Assembly (NCBI GenBank): GCA_016709765.1 | Contig: JADJMD010000014.1 | Span: forward strand, 62,001-126,000 | Length of the DNA stretch: 64,000 nucleotides | Direction: 5' to 3' | Source: Ignavibacteriales bacterium | Lineage (GTDB): Bacteria > Bacteroidota > Ignavibacteria > Ignavibacteriales > Ignavibacteriaceae | Shown here: one piece after another, positions 50,055 to 58,644 of the stretch | Position numbering within the stretch: position 1 is the first letter of the stretch | Layout: each line of letters starts with the position of its first letter | Position numbers and translations under genes: made by a program | Notes under the pieces: generated by a model | The model's input: the letters and a program-made list of their open reading frames with translations, nothing else | Told to the model about the DNA's origin: nothing | The model's database searches: none

Positions 50055-51548
50055 CTAATTCACAACTCTTAGTATCGGAAATTTTTCGCTTTTCTTAAGA
50101 AGGTGTTCAAATTGTTTATAAGTAACTAACCCAAGTTCCGATTTGGGTTCGAGAGCAATAACAATCATATTATTTCTTAACTGATTCACAGGAATAAAAA
50201 CATAATCATCACATTTAAAATTATTTTCTATCTCTTTCACTTCAGTGATTGGATTAATAATTATATCTCTTTCAAAATCTATTGAATCAATTCCGCTTAT
50301 AAAATACTGTTCAATTTTATCAGTATTAGATTTTTTATATTCGTAATACGTTAGAGCGTGCCTATCAGCCCAATCAATTATTTCCTTTAGATTTTTGGGC
50401 ACTAAATATCCTTTCGGTCTTTCAACATCATATATAGATTTCACAATCGGACGATAGTCACTTACGGTAATAACTGTATCTGTATTTGAATAATAAGAGA
50501 GTAATGGAAGTTCAAGTTTGCTTCCATCAGCAAAATGATCTAACTGAATTGCAACTTTATTTGATACTTTATTAGTAACTAGTTTTTCTCTTTCTGCAGT
50601 CACAAGCATTTTAATTTCGTCTTTGTGTTTATAAGCAAATTCAAGAAGGCCTCGCATACCAGTCATTTGTCCTTCGGCACGCTGTTTAATATTATCAACA
50701 AAATTGTCTGTCCCATTTAAACCTTCCTGTATAAATGAAAAAGTATTTTGGATTCCCAAACTTTGCCTTCCATCATTTATATCAAACGTGCTATATCTGA
50801 TGTAATCAATTTCCGGCGGGCCACCAGGCAAATAATGGAAAACCGAAAAACCTTTCTTGCTAAAATATTTAAAGATGAATGGCAGGTAAGTTTCATAGGA
50901 CAATTTTCTAATTTCATCAGAAATATTAAGATTAGTTAGTGCCCCAACGGTTTCATCAAAATTACGTCTGTAGCCGTATTTTTCCCAGGATCCACCATAA
51001 GGTGCATACTCGTGAACATCCATCGAAACTTCGAACAGATATTTGTTAAAAAGATTGTGAAGTCCAATTGTCTCTGGTTCCGTAAGAATCAAATGATTAC
51101 GATTAAGGTCCATTCTATTACCATTGCGTCTTTCATTTTTTTCTGAACCATCGGGATTCATTTGCGGTATGAGAGCAAAATCAATTTTATCAAACAAGTA
51201 TTGATTTTCAGGTTTTAATATTTCATTTACAAGAAGAAGTGCACCTTCCTTTCCTGATTGCTCGTTACCATGCTGCTGCGCAAATACTAATACTCTAATC
51301 TTTGATTCATCTTTTCCAAAACCAGTTTTGGAAAAGTAAATCGCATACAACTCTCTTCCCTCCACTGATTTGGAAATCACTTCAATAGAGATCAAATCAA
51401 AATTTTCCTCAATATTTTTTATAAACTTAGATAGTTCAGAGTGTGAAGTGATTTTAGTGTAATCAGAGATTTGCAATGGTGTAAGAATATTTTGTGCTAA
51501 CAGATTACCTATAGCAAAAAGAGTACTGTAGAGTATATATTTAATCAT
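50055..51548 (-). CDS. M14 zinc carboxypeptidase
   Basis: 497 aa. Signal peptide at about 1-19. The zinc ligands H93 and E96 (FAQQHGNEQSGKEGALL), the substrate arginine region (NPDGSEKNERRNGNRMDLNRN) and the third ligand in SMDVHEYAPYGGSW match the M14 family, which removes C-terminal residues from peptides or cell-wall peptides. It is exported and probably periplasmic. The start overlaps the S51 peptidase gene's stop by 4 bp, indicating coupled translation and a shared pathway. Confidence 0.9.
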   Translation of the reverse strand: MIKYILYSTLFAIGNLLAQNILTPLQISDYTKITSHSELSKFIKNIEENFDLISIEVISKSVEGRELYAIYFSKTGFGKDESKIRVLVFAQQHGNEQSGKEGALLLVNEILKPENQYLFDKIDFALIPQMNPDGSEKNERRNGNRMDLNRNHLILTEPETIGLHNLFNKYLFEVSMDVHEYAPYGGSWEKYGYRRNFDETVGALTNLNISDEIRKLSYETYLPFIFKYFSKKGFSVFHYLPGGPPEIDYIRYSTFDINDGRQSLGIQNTFSFIQEGLNGTDNFVDNIKQRAEGQMTGMRGLLEFAYKHKDEIKMLVTAEREKLVTNKVSNKVAIQLDHFADGSKLELPLLSYYSNTDTVITVSDYRPIVKSIYDVERPKGYLVPKNLKEIIDWADRHALTYYEYKKSNTDKIEQYFISGIDSIDFERDIIINPITEVKEIENNFKCDDYVFIPVNQLRNNMIVIALEPKSELGLVTYKQFEHLLKKSEKFPILRVVN

Positions 51549-53620
51549 CTTAATAATACCATTGATTTTGTTAGTGAAAAGTTCTGAGTAAAAAGTCTAT
51601 AGAAATATATACCGCTTGAGAGTTTTGAACCATTAAACTCAACTTCATAAAAACCGGAATTAATTTCCTTATTAAAAAGAGTTACGATTTTACTTCCAAG
51701 TATGTCATAGACTATTAGAGAAGTTAACCTCTCCCCATTTCCGTCTCTATTGTAAGTGGAGGGATTTAAGGGTGAGGTCGGAATTGAAAAACTAATTGTT
51801 GTAGAAGGATTAAAGGGATTAGGGTAATTCTGATTAAGAACAAAGTTACTTGGAAGTGAATTAGAATTATTGTTTTCAACTTCTGTAAGGTTATCAAAAA
51901 CTCCCGACTCAATTAAATATTTTATATCGGGATAATTTGTAATCGAAAATCTTACATCGTTCATTGCCACGATTTGTCTTGGCCCAATGCTTCCGCTTGC
52001 TCGATAAGTGGATGAATCAACTTTTGTTGTCTCTCTTGCATCAATAATTATATATGGAATCTGAACATTTCCACAAATAGAATTTTCTAATGGCGTAATT
52101 TTTAATCTGTCATTTCCATTTAGATAGACACCAACACGTTTGTTGTTTCTCATCATTCCCCATAATACTGCACTCATTCTGTTTTCATAGAAATCTGAAT
52201 TTTCAAAGATTAAAGGTTGAAATACTAGTTCAGGGAATATGAATAATCCTTCATTCAGAGTCATCTTGCCTCTATAACCAGCATATAAATCCGAATCCGT
52301 ATTACCAATAAAATAATGCCCTGCAATTTTTCCAGTATTACCAAAAAAGAAAACCGGAATATGCTGGCCTAAAGAATTATAAAATGCAGAATTTACCAAA
52401 CCAATCGGCTGATTTAAATAACTGAGTACGTTTAAGGAATCACCAGCAAAGATAAAACTTGTAGCTTGATTTATTTTAATGGCGTCTTCTGAATTATTCA
52501 AACTAGAAGTTGTGATGTTAACGACATCAAAGGTAATATTTATGTTACTTAAAAAGTTTGTAATTGTTGTTAGTGAGTTGCTAAAACCTGGATGTGAGAT
52601 AACTAAAATATTAGAATTATTATTTTCTGTTAGGAAGGCATTTAGATTAGCTAAGTGTGAAGTAAGATCATTGCTGCCGGTTAAATAAAAATTTGTTTGA
52701 GGATAAAACCATGTACGATTCGGATCAACATCTCTAGCTGATGATGGAACAAACGAAATTACATTATTTACAAAATCATATTTCCATCCTTTGGTTAAAA
52801 GATGTGATTTCAAATTTTCAATCGTATACTTGCCCGAATTGATAGAAGAATATTTTGTTAGCGCATCTTTATAAAATATTGAAACCGCCCCACTTCCCAT
52901 AACTTCTCCAATTCCATCGGGAGAAATACATATTGCAGTTCTGTCATCTATCCCGGCACCAATTAAATCTCTGCTTGCATTATAATGCTGATTATAAATC
53001 ATCGCAATTAATCTACCATGTCTTGCTCTTTCGATAAAATGTGTATCAAACAAAACATTTGGAATAAGATTTAAGAAATTATTCTCAAACTTCATTCTGT
53101 TGTAAAAAGGATTTTGAAGTGCTTCATCAGGGTAAGCAGAACCACTTTGTGCACTAAAATCAACATCGCCAAGAACTGCTGCTCCCGCGCTAGTACCTGC
53201 AATTACTCCGCCATTCTCAAAAACAAAATTTATTGCCGAATCAACTTTAGTACCTTTCCACAAACGAATATAATCCCATTGATCTCCGCCGCGAATAAAA
53301 ATTGCTCTTGCCGTTACTAGTTCATCATAAGTTTCTTGAAGATTTGCAGCTGCAATTGTAGCTATGGTTTTATTGTAAGCAGTATCAGCACCGAATGAAA
53401 TAAAATAAGTAGGAAGCCATTCCGTTGCACTACTTGCACCAAGGATAATAATTTTTCCGCTATCTGATTTTTGAACTACCCAACTATATGGTGCATCACT
53501 CCAATCATTATAATCTTCACTACCGCCGCCAATTGCACAAACATAGCCTTGAGCATTTAGATTAAGAGTAAGATTATAAAATAAAATGAAAAGGAAGATT
53601 ATTTTAGATATTAATTTCAC
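51545..53620 (-). CDS. Secreted cyanophycinase-like S51 peptidase with T9SS sorting domain
   Basis: 691 aa. Signal peptide (about 1-23), S51 fold with FIRGGDQWDYIRLWKG and the nucleophile S144 in AGTSAGAAVLGDV, then a middle region and, from about residue 597, a type IX sorting domain (NQNYPNPFNPSTTISFS...SGIYFYRLF). Cyanophycinases cleave multi-L-arginyl-poly-L-aspartate. Exported T9SS members may act on other beta-aspartyl peptides. Between SFSIPTS and LIVYDILG the domain carries about 19 extra residues, SPLNPSTYNRDGNGERLTS, encoded by the palindrome at 51725-51779. Confidence 0.88.
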   Translation of the reverse strand: MKLISKIIFLFILFYNLTLNLNAQGYVCAIGGGSEDYNDWSDAPYSWVVQKSDSGKIIILGASSATEWLPTYFISFGADTAYNKTIATIAAANLQETYDELVTARAIFIRGGDQWDYIRLWKGTKVDSAINFVFENGGVIAGTSAGAAVLGDVDFSAQSGSAYPDEALQNPFYNRMKFENNFLNLIPNVLFDTHFIERARHGRLIAMIYNQHYNASRDLIGAGIDDRTAICISPDGIGEVMGSGAVSIFYKDALTKYSSINSGKYTIENLKSHLLTKGWKYDFVNNVISFVPSSARDVDPNRTWFYPQTNFYLTGSNDLTSHLANLNAFLTENNNSNILVISHPGFSNSLTTITNFLSNINITFDVVNITTSSLNNSEDAIKINQATSFIFAGDSLNVLSYLNQPIGLVNSAFYNSLGQHIPVFFFGNTGKIAGHYFIGNTDSDLYAGYRGKMTLNEGLFIFPELVFQPLIFENSDFYENRMSAVLWGMMRNNKRVGVYLNGNDRLKITPLENSICGNVQIPYIIIDARETTKVDSSTYRASGSIGPRQIVAMNDVRFSITNYPDIKYLIESGVFDNLTEVENNNSNSLPSNFVLNQNYPNPFNPSTTISFSIPTSPLNPSTYNRDGNGERLTSLIVYDILGSKIVTLFNKEINSGFYEVEFNGSKLSSGIYFYRLFTQNFSLTKSMVLLR
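51725..51779. repeat. Palindromic repeat inserted in frame in a T9SS domain
   Basis: On the minus strand the arms are CCTCACCCTTAAATCCCTCC and, inverted, CCTCTCCCCATTTCC, an imperfect palindrome. It is translated within the sorting domain as a polar stretch with no counterpart in ordinary T9SS domains, and the frame is kept. This resembles the protein-inserted palindromic elements of Rickettsia. Confidence 0.65.
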
Positions 53621-53632
53621 TATGGGCGGTCA

Positions 53633-54850
53633 TCAATTAAGATGAAACTTTGATTTGATTTCATTGTAAACATCGTTATCAATCCAATTATAAAATTTTT
53701 TTGCTTCAGAATATTTGAACCCATTTTTTCTAAAATCGGTTAAAATACTTTTTGCTTTCGCAAGAACTTGTTCCTCAATTGGAATCAATTTTTGACGAAC
53801 ACCCGAATTTTCTTTATTCATCAGCGCAGATAAATTTAAATAATTTTCACTAGCATCATTTTGTGATGAAAAAACTTTATCCTTCAACTGAAGCGCAACA
53901 TTGCATAAAGGTGCATTGCCGGTTTCATCTGCTTGTAGAACTTTAGGCATTGTTCCATCTTCAAGAAGCCAAACGGGAATTATAACTGACGTAAGTGGAA
54001 AACCGAGTATTGTCCACATTGTTGTATAAGATGCAGATTCACCTTTTTTAATTCCTTGCACAACTATTGCCGCAGAACTGGAATGTCTTGGAATGTAATC
54101 TCTGAAGAAAATGTAATTTGATTCTTTCGCATTTGCAGGTAAGGATTTTTCGAGATCAGTTTTTGTAAACGAATGAACTAGACATCTTGGAACATCATTT
54201 ATTAAAAATTCAAATGATACTTTTCCATCCTTTGTTTGATTTTCAAAAAGTTCGCTTGCGGTAGTATATCTTATATAACCATAACCTTTGTTTTCTTCAC
54301 CAGCAATAGAAAAGTTAGTTCTTATAAGATATCCATTTGGTGCAACTGAAGGGTTATTTACATCATACTTTATAAATTTATAATTGTCAGTTTCATAATA
54401 CGCTGCTCCACCGTTTGCATCGATAACTCCAAAGTTTGCTTCAACACCAAGAGGTTTTGATAATCCATTTAACATTTTCTCAAAATCTTCAAGTGTTGCA
54501 CAAGTTTCCAAAGCCAATTTCATAATCCTGCCTTCAAGATCAGAAAGTGTTGTTGTGTCATCCATCTTCAAGTTGTAAGATGCTGAATTCATAATTCCAA
54601 AACCAGCAGCATTAAATCCACACCAAACATCTTTGTTTTCCTTATCTTCAGAATTAACAAGTCCTATGAATCTATATTTCCCATCAAAGAAATAAACTAA
54701 TTTATTTTGTAAAGCATCTGCATCACGATTTTTTAACAGTAATGGTCTTCCATCTTCAGTTACTTTGCCGGATACTACAGCAGTTGTGCAAGGGTTAATC
54801 GAAATACTTGCAGTTAAAAAAATAAATAATGCAAATAATTTTTTTTTCAT
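53633..54850 (-). CDS. C45-like Ntn hydrolase (acyltransferase/peptidase)
   Basis: 405 aa. The signal peptide ends before C21 (SINPCTTAVVSGKVTEDGRP), which would become the N-terminal nucleophile of an Ntn hydrolase. LLLKNRDADALQN and AAGFGIMNSASYNL are typical of the C45/penicillin-acylase-like group. Cleavage to expose Cys makes sense in the periplasm. The substrate is unknown, perhaps an N-acylated peptide or amino acid. It lies 12 bp from the S51 gene and 12 bp from PorV in the same operon. Confidence 0.85.
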   Translation of the reverse strand: MKKKLFALFIFLTASISINPCTTAVVSGKVTEDGRPLLLKNRDADALQNKLVYFFDGKYRFIGLVNSEDKENKDVWCGFNAAGFGIMNSASYNLKMDDTTTLSDLEGRIMKLALETCATLEDFEKMLNGLSKPLGVEANFGVIDANGGAAYYETDNYKFIKYDVNNPSVAPNGYLIRTNFSIAGEENKGYGYIRYTTASELFENQTKDGKVSFEFLINDVPRCLVHSFTKTDLEKSLPANAKESNYIFFRDYIPRHSSSAAIVVQGIKKGESASYTTMWTILGFPLTSVIIPVWLLEDGTMPKVLQADETGNAPLCNVALQLKDKVFSSQNDASENYLNLSALMNKENSGVRQKLIPIEEQVLAKAKSILTDFRKNGFKYSEAKKFYNWIDNDVYNEIKSKFHLN

Positions 54851-54862
54851 AAATCAATCTTT

Positions 54863-55858
54863 TTAAAAACTTAAATTAACAGATATCCTATGAACACTTG
54901 GCAAAATATCATATAAGGAAAATGCATAATCAAAATAAACTGCACTGCCGCCTAACGGAACATTAGCGCCGGCACCAAATGTAAAATCCTGATCATCGTA
55001 ATTATATTTATAACCTGCACGAACAAAAAATCTATCGAAAAAGGAAAACTCAGTACCAAAATGTGCACGTTCAGCATTATCATTTGGATGAGTTACATCA
55101 ATAGCACCTTTCATCTTTACAAAATCATATTCAAATACATCAAATCCAATTCCCACTTGAAAGTTTAACGGCAGTGGAAATTCTTGAGTATTTAAACTGC
55201 TGGGAATTAATCTGGTATTAGGATAATTCTCGTCCTTTGATGCCGTAAAATCAAGATCCGGACCTTCAAATTTCATATCAGCACCAAAATTTGTCATAGA
55301 CATTGCGATAGTAAGATTTTGAAAATCTAACCTATATTGAGTCCCGATATCAAAGGCTACACCAGTTGCAGATTCATTCCAGATTCTCTGATTTATATAT
55401 TTTACAGTTACGCCAACACTAAATCTATCCGTTAAATACTTTGCATACGAAATTCCAAGGGCAATATCACCGGCATCAAAATATCTTCCTGTTCCGTTTG
55501 GTTGCTCTTCAGTTGTTATCTCCATATCACCAGATGTAAAAAGGACCATACTGGCAGCGAACACACCCACATCACCTGCATTATAAACCAATGAAGCCGC
55601 ATTAAAATCAAATAGATCAAACCAATTCATATAAGAAAAATGAGCCTGAACATTATTCACTTTTACTATCCCTGCTGGATTCCAGAATATAGCTGATGCG
55701 TCATCTGCAAGTCCAACAATAGCGCCACCCATTGCTTCTGAACGTGCACCTACAGGCAATTGAAGAAACTGAGCCCCGGAAGTGCCAAGATTTGGATTTT
55801 GAGCCATGGCAGTTCCAAAATAAATTATTGTTAACAAAATTATGGTTGATATTTTCAT
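54863..55858 (-). CDS. PorV/PorQ-like outer-membrane protein
   Basis: 331 aa. Signal peptide (IILLTIIYFGTAMAQ), then the PorV/PorQ start AQFLQLPVGARSEAMGGA with DDASAIFWNPAGIV, and a beta-barrel-like pattern of alternating hydrophobic residues to the final aromatic-rich strand (VHRISVNLSF). PorV carries T9SS substrates to the attachment complex in the outer membrane. This local copy, next to the S51 protein with a sorting domain, may serve these exported enzymes. Confidence 0.85.
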   Translation of the reverse strand: MKISTIILLTIIYFGTAMAQNPNLGTSGAQFLQLPVGARSEAMGGAIVGLADDASAIFWNPAGIVKVNNVQAHFSYMNWFDLFDFNAASLVYNAGDVGVFAASMVLFTSGDMEITTEEQPNGTGRYFDAGDIALGISYAKYLTDRFSVGVTVKYINQRIWNESATGVAFDIGTQYRLDFQNLTIAMSMTNFGADMKFEGPDLDFTASKDENYPNTRLIPSSLNTQEFPLPLNFQVGIGFDVFEYDFVKMKGAIDVTHPNDNAERAHFGTEFSFFDRFFVRAGYKYNYDDQDFTFGAGANVPLGGSAVYFDYAFSLYDILPSVHRISVNLSF

Positions 55859-55876
55859 ATAATCTCCTGCATCAGC

Positions 55877-58621
55877 TTATTTGATTATTGCAAATCGTTC
55901 TTTGTACTCGGAATCTTTTGTCTTAACGACATAGATATACATTCCGGCAGCTAATTCTCTTCCACCTTCTGTTCTCAAATCCCAGGCTTCAGTACCATTT
56001 GTTGCATTGTGCTCAAGTGTTTTTATCAAGTCAGCATCAATAGTAAAGATGTAAATAGTACATTCAGGAGGAAGATTTACAAATTGAATTTGTCTCAAGG
56101 GTTCTTTTCTTAACTCACCAAATTCAGGTTCATAGAGAGACGAAACTAAATATGGATTTGGCACCACTCTAATCTTATTCAACTCATTTGCAACTTGTTG
56201 AATATCCACCTTTGATCCTGCAATTTTAAGTGAATAAGAATCTTTAATATTTGGCTGCACAGGTTTAATTGTCTCAACAGAAAATTTATTTCCTGCTGCG
56301 GGCGGTGAGTTTGTCGGAAAAGTAATTTGCCCTTCGATTCCATCAAAGTAAAAAGTATCGCCGGAATACAATGTATCCAATTGTACAGTAGTTTCACTAA
56401 CTGATAATAAGACAAACCCATTTCCATTTACTGCTCCGTTTCCTTCTATGGAAGCAATATAGATTTTTTCTAAAACTGAATCAGAATAAAGAACTTCAAA
56501 ATCCATCTCAACATTATCCGTTCCACCAATTCTTGAAACACTCTTTAAAATTTCGGGTTGAACTAATTGTAAAGAAATTCCATCTGTAGTTGTTTGGATT
56601 TGATTAATTTGATATGATCTTTTGTTGATTACTGTATCTGAATTATTTCTTACAGTTGTCATTGAGTAGTTAATTGCGATTACATCTCCTGTTTGAGGCA
56701 AGCTATCCATTGGGGTTCCTAGCGAATCTTTAAGTCTAACTCTTAATCCATCATTTAAGATTAAAAAACTAAGAGCATTTGGTGGATTGTAAGTATAGCC
56801 CTCTCTAATTACTGTATTTGTCGTTATGTTTACTAAATCAAATCTATTCGGAGCAGTAAATTCAAGTGCATATTTGTATGGTTTTGTAGCATTTGTATCA
56901 GTAACAGTTACTGTTACATCTGTAACTAGGTCGCCAAATTCTTTTTTAGGTTCAAAACTAAACGCTGTTTTATATTCATTTCCTGCAAGTGATTCATCAT
57001 CAATTACAGAGGCATTAAGTATATAGTTAGAGTTTCCCGTATTTAAATTTATTATATCTATAGGTGTTACTGAAGTTCTTCCGATGGCCTCTGATCTTGG
57101 AATTACGGAAACTGTATTTACTGCCATAAGATTATTTCCAATCGCACTTTCTAAGCTTTCAAAAGATGAATCTCCTTTATCGTATGCTGTAATCGAATAC
57201 CAATATTCAATTCCATTTACTAGGTTTGTATCAGTATAACTATATTGTAAACCGGTATTGTTTCCTGCAGAATTAATTATATCGTAATCCGCTATCTTTT
57301 TCCAGGAGATTCCTTTATCATTGCTTTTATATAATCTATATCCTTCAAAATCATAGCCTGCTAATTGGTCAAAACTCTTTTCTGCAACATCATCCCAATA
57401 TAAATTTGCCCTAAAATTGCCTTCAGTAGAATATAGATTAGGGCGATTAGGCGGTTTTGATAGATCAAAATTATTATCCATTGCAAATTGTGCTGTGTTT
57501 GCAGCAACAATCATTTCGGCATAGGTTTCACCTGCAACAAATGCTGTATAAAAAACTAATGTATCTCCACGATTTAAATTATATGGTCCTGAAGAAGTAT
57601 TAGCCAGTAAATCTATTCCGGAAGCAGGAATAGTCGCTGGGTCATCATAATGTAAATTTGCGTTGTTGCCAATATGAAAATACTTATTACCAATGGATGA
57701 ATTATATAGATTTGGGTCAGAAGACATATAACCATATTGGACAGTATCTTTATCGGATATATTATCATCATTATACAATAAATAGTGCATATCCGTCATA
57801 CCGAGCTGTACACCGTTTACTTCAGGCGTTTTCAGAAACATAATTCCAAAATAACCAGTTTTCCCACCCGGCCACTCAGTCGAAGTTCCCTTATCATAAA
57901 AGTAAATAAGGTTTTTTTCCTTTATGAATCCAATCTTGTCATCATCGTATTCTGGTAGTCCGCCACTTACGTTTCCCACATCTATATCATTATGCAATGC
58001 AAAATATAATCCTTGCAAATCTTGTGAACCATGATTTGTGATTTCATATTTGAAGAACAACATATTCTTTGCGAAGTTAGATCCAAATGCATAACCTGTT
58101 TGTGCAATTTGTATCCCAAGAATGCTTACAGTGTTGTTACTATCATTAAAAACACAATAGCTGTCCTGATCAGACAAAATAATATTGTTTCCATTTGCAT
58201 CTTTAATTGGCCACCCCTGCACAGGCCAGGATTCAGGGTCATCACTAAAAGCGATTCTAGCTATATCTCTATTAGTATATCCAAAGGCAGCTTCCCATTC
58301 TTCATTGGTAGTAAAGCGTGCTTGTACAACATTACCAGGAACTCCCACCATTTGATTTATCCTATAGATATAATGTTTAGTGCTGTTGATCGGAAACTCA
58401 CCCGACGGACCTTGTGTAATTCTTCTTGGATAAAGTTTACCGCGGTTTTCAAAGAATAACCCTATATTGCTAGCATTATGAGTACCACCTGCACGATCTT
58501 CTATTCGTAATATTTTTTGTATAGGATCCTTATCCCCAAAATCTTTGTCATTTTGTTGTGCAATCACAAGACTGGATAAAGTAATCAGCACAATTAATTG
58601 TAAATAAAAAACTCTCATCAT
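55877..58621 (-). CDS. Large secreted protein with fibronectin-like domain
   Basis: 914 aa, family unknown. Signal peptide about 1-21. The N-terminal 380 residues include the segment DTLVFYTAFVAGETYAEMIV, which resembles one in the T9SS protein at 62014-63129 (SLTFYFAVAIGVDQTEML). A fibronectin type III-like region (LYWDDVAEKSFDQLAGYDFE; SAGNNTGLQYSYTDTNLVNG) is near residue 410-510. The C-terminus (VVPNPYLVSSLYEPEFGELR; AAGMYIYVVKT) is a sorting-domain-like fold. It is probably surface-exposed and may work with the TonB receptor encoded just upstream. Confidence 0.65.
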   Translation of the reverse strand: MMRVFYLQLIVLITLSSLVIAQQNDKDFGDKDPIQKILRIEDRAGGTHNASNIGLFFENRGKLYPRRITQGPSGEFPINSTKHYIYRINQMVGVPGNVVQARFTTNEEWEAAFGYTNRDIARIAFSDDPESWPVQGWPIKDANGNNIILSDQDSYCVFNDSNNTVSILGIQIAQTGYAFGSNFAKNMLFFKYEITNHGSQDLQGLYFALHNDIDVGNVSGGLPEYDDDKIGFIKEKNLIYFYDKGTSTEWPGGKTGYFGIMFLKTPEVNGVQLGMTDMHYLLYNDDNISDKDTVQYGYMSSDPNLYNSSIGNKYFHIGNNANLHYDDPATIPASGIDLLANTSSGPYNLNRGDTLVFYTAFVAGETYAEMIVAANTAQFAMDNNFDLSKPPNRPNLYSTEGNFRANLYWDDVAEKSFDQLAGYDFEGYRLYKSNDKGISWKKIADYDIINSAGNNTGLQYSYTDTNLVNGIEYWYSITAYDKGDSSFESLESAIGNNLMAVNTVSVIPRSEAIGRTSVTPIDIINLNTGNSNYILNASVIDDESLAGNEYKTAFSFEPKKEFGDLVTDVTVTVTDTNATKPYKYALEFTAPNRFDLVNITTNTVIREGYTYNPPNALSFLILNDGLRVRLKDSLGTPMDSLPQTGDVIAINYSMTTVRNNSDTVINKRSYQINQIQTTTDGISLQLVQPEILKSVSRIGGTDNVEMDFEVLYSDSVLEKIYIASIEGNGAVNGNGFVLLSVSETTVQLDTLYSGDTFYFDGIEGQITFPTNSPPAAGNKFSVETIKPVQPNIKDSYSLKIAGSKVDIQQVANELNKIRVVPNPYLVSSLYEPEFGELRKEPLRQIQFVNLPPECTIYIFTIDADLIKTLEHNATNGTEAWDLRTEGGRELAAGMYIYVVKTKDSEYKERFAIIK

Positions 58622-58644
58622 TTTTCTACCTTAAGAATGAATTA

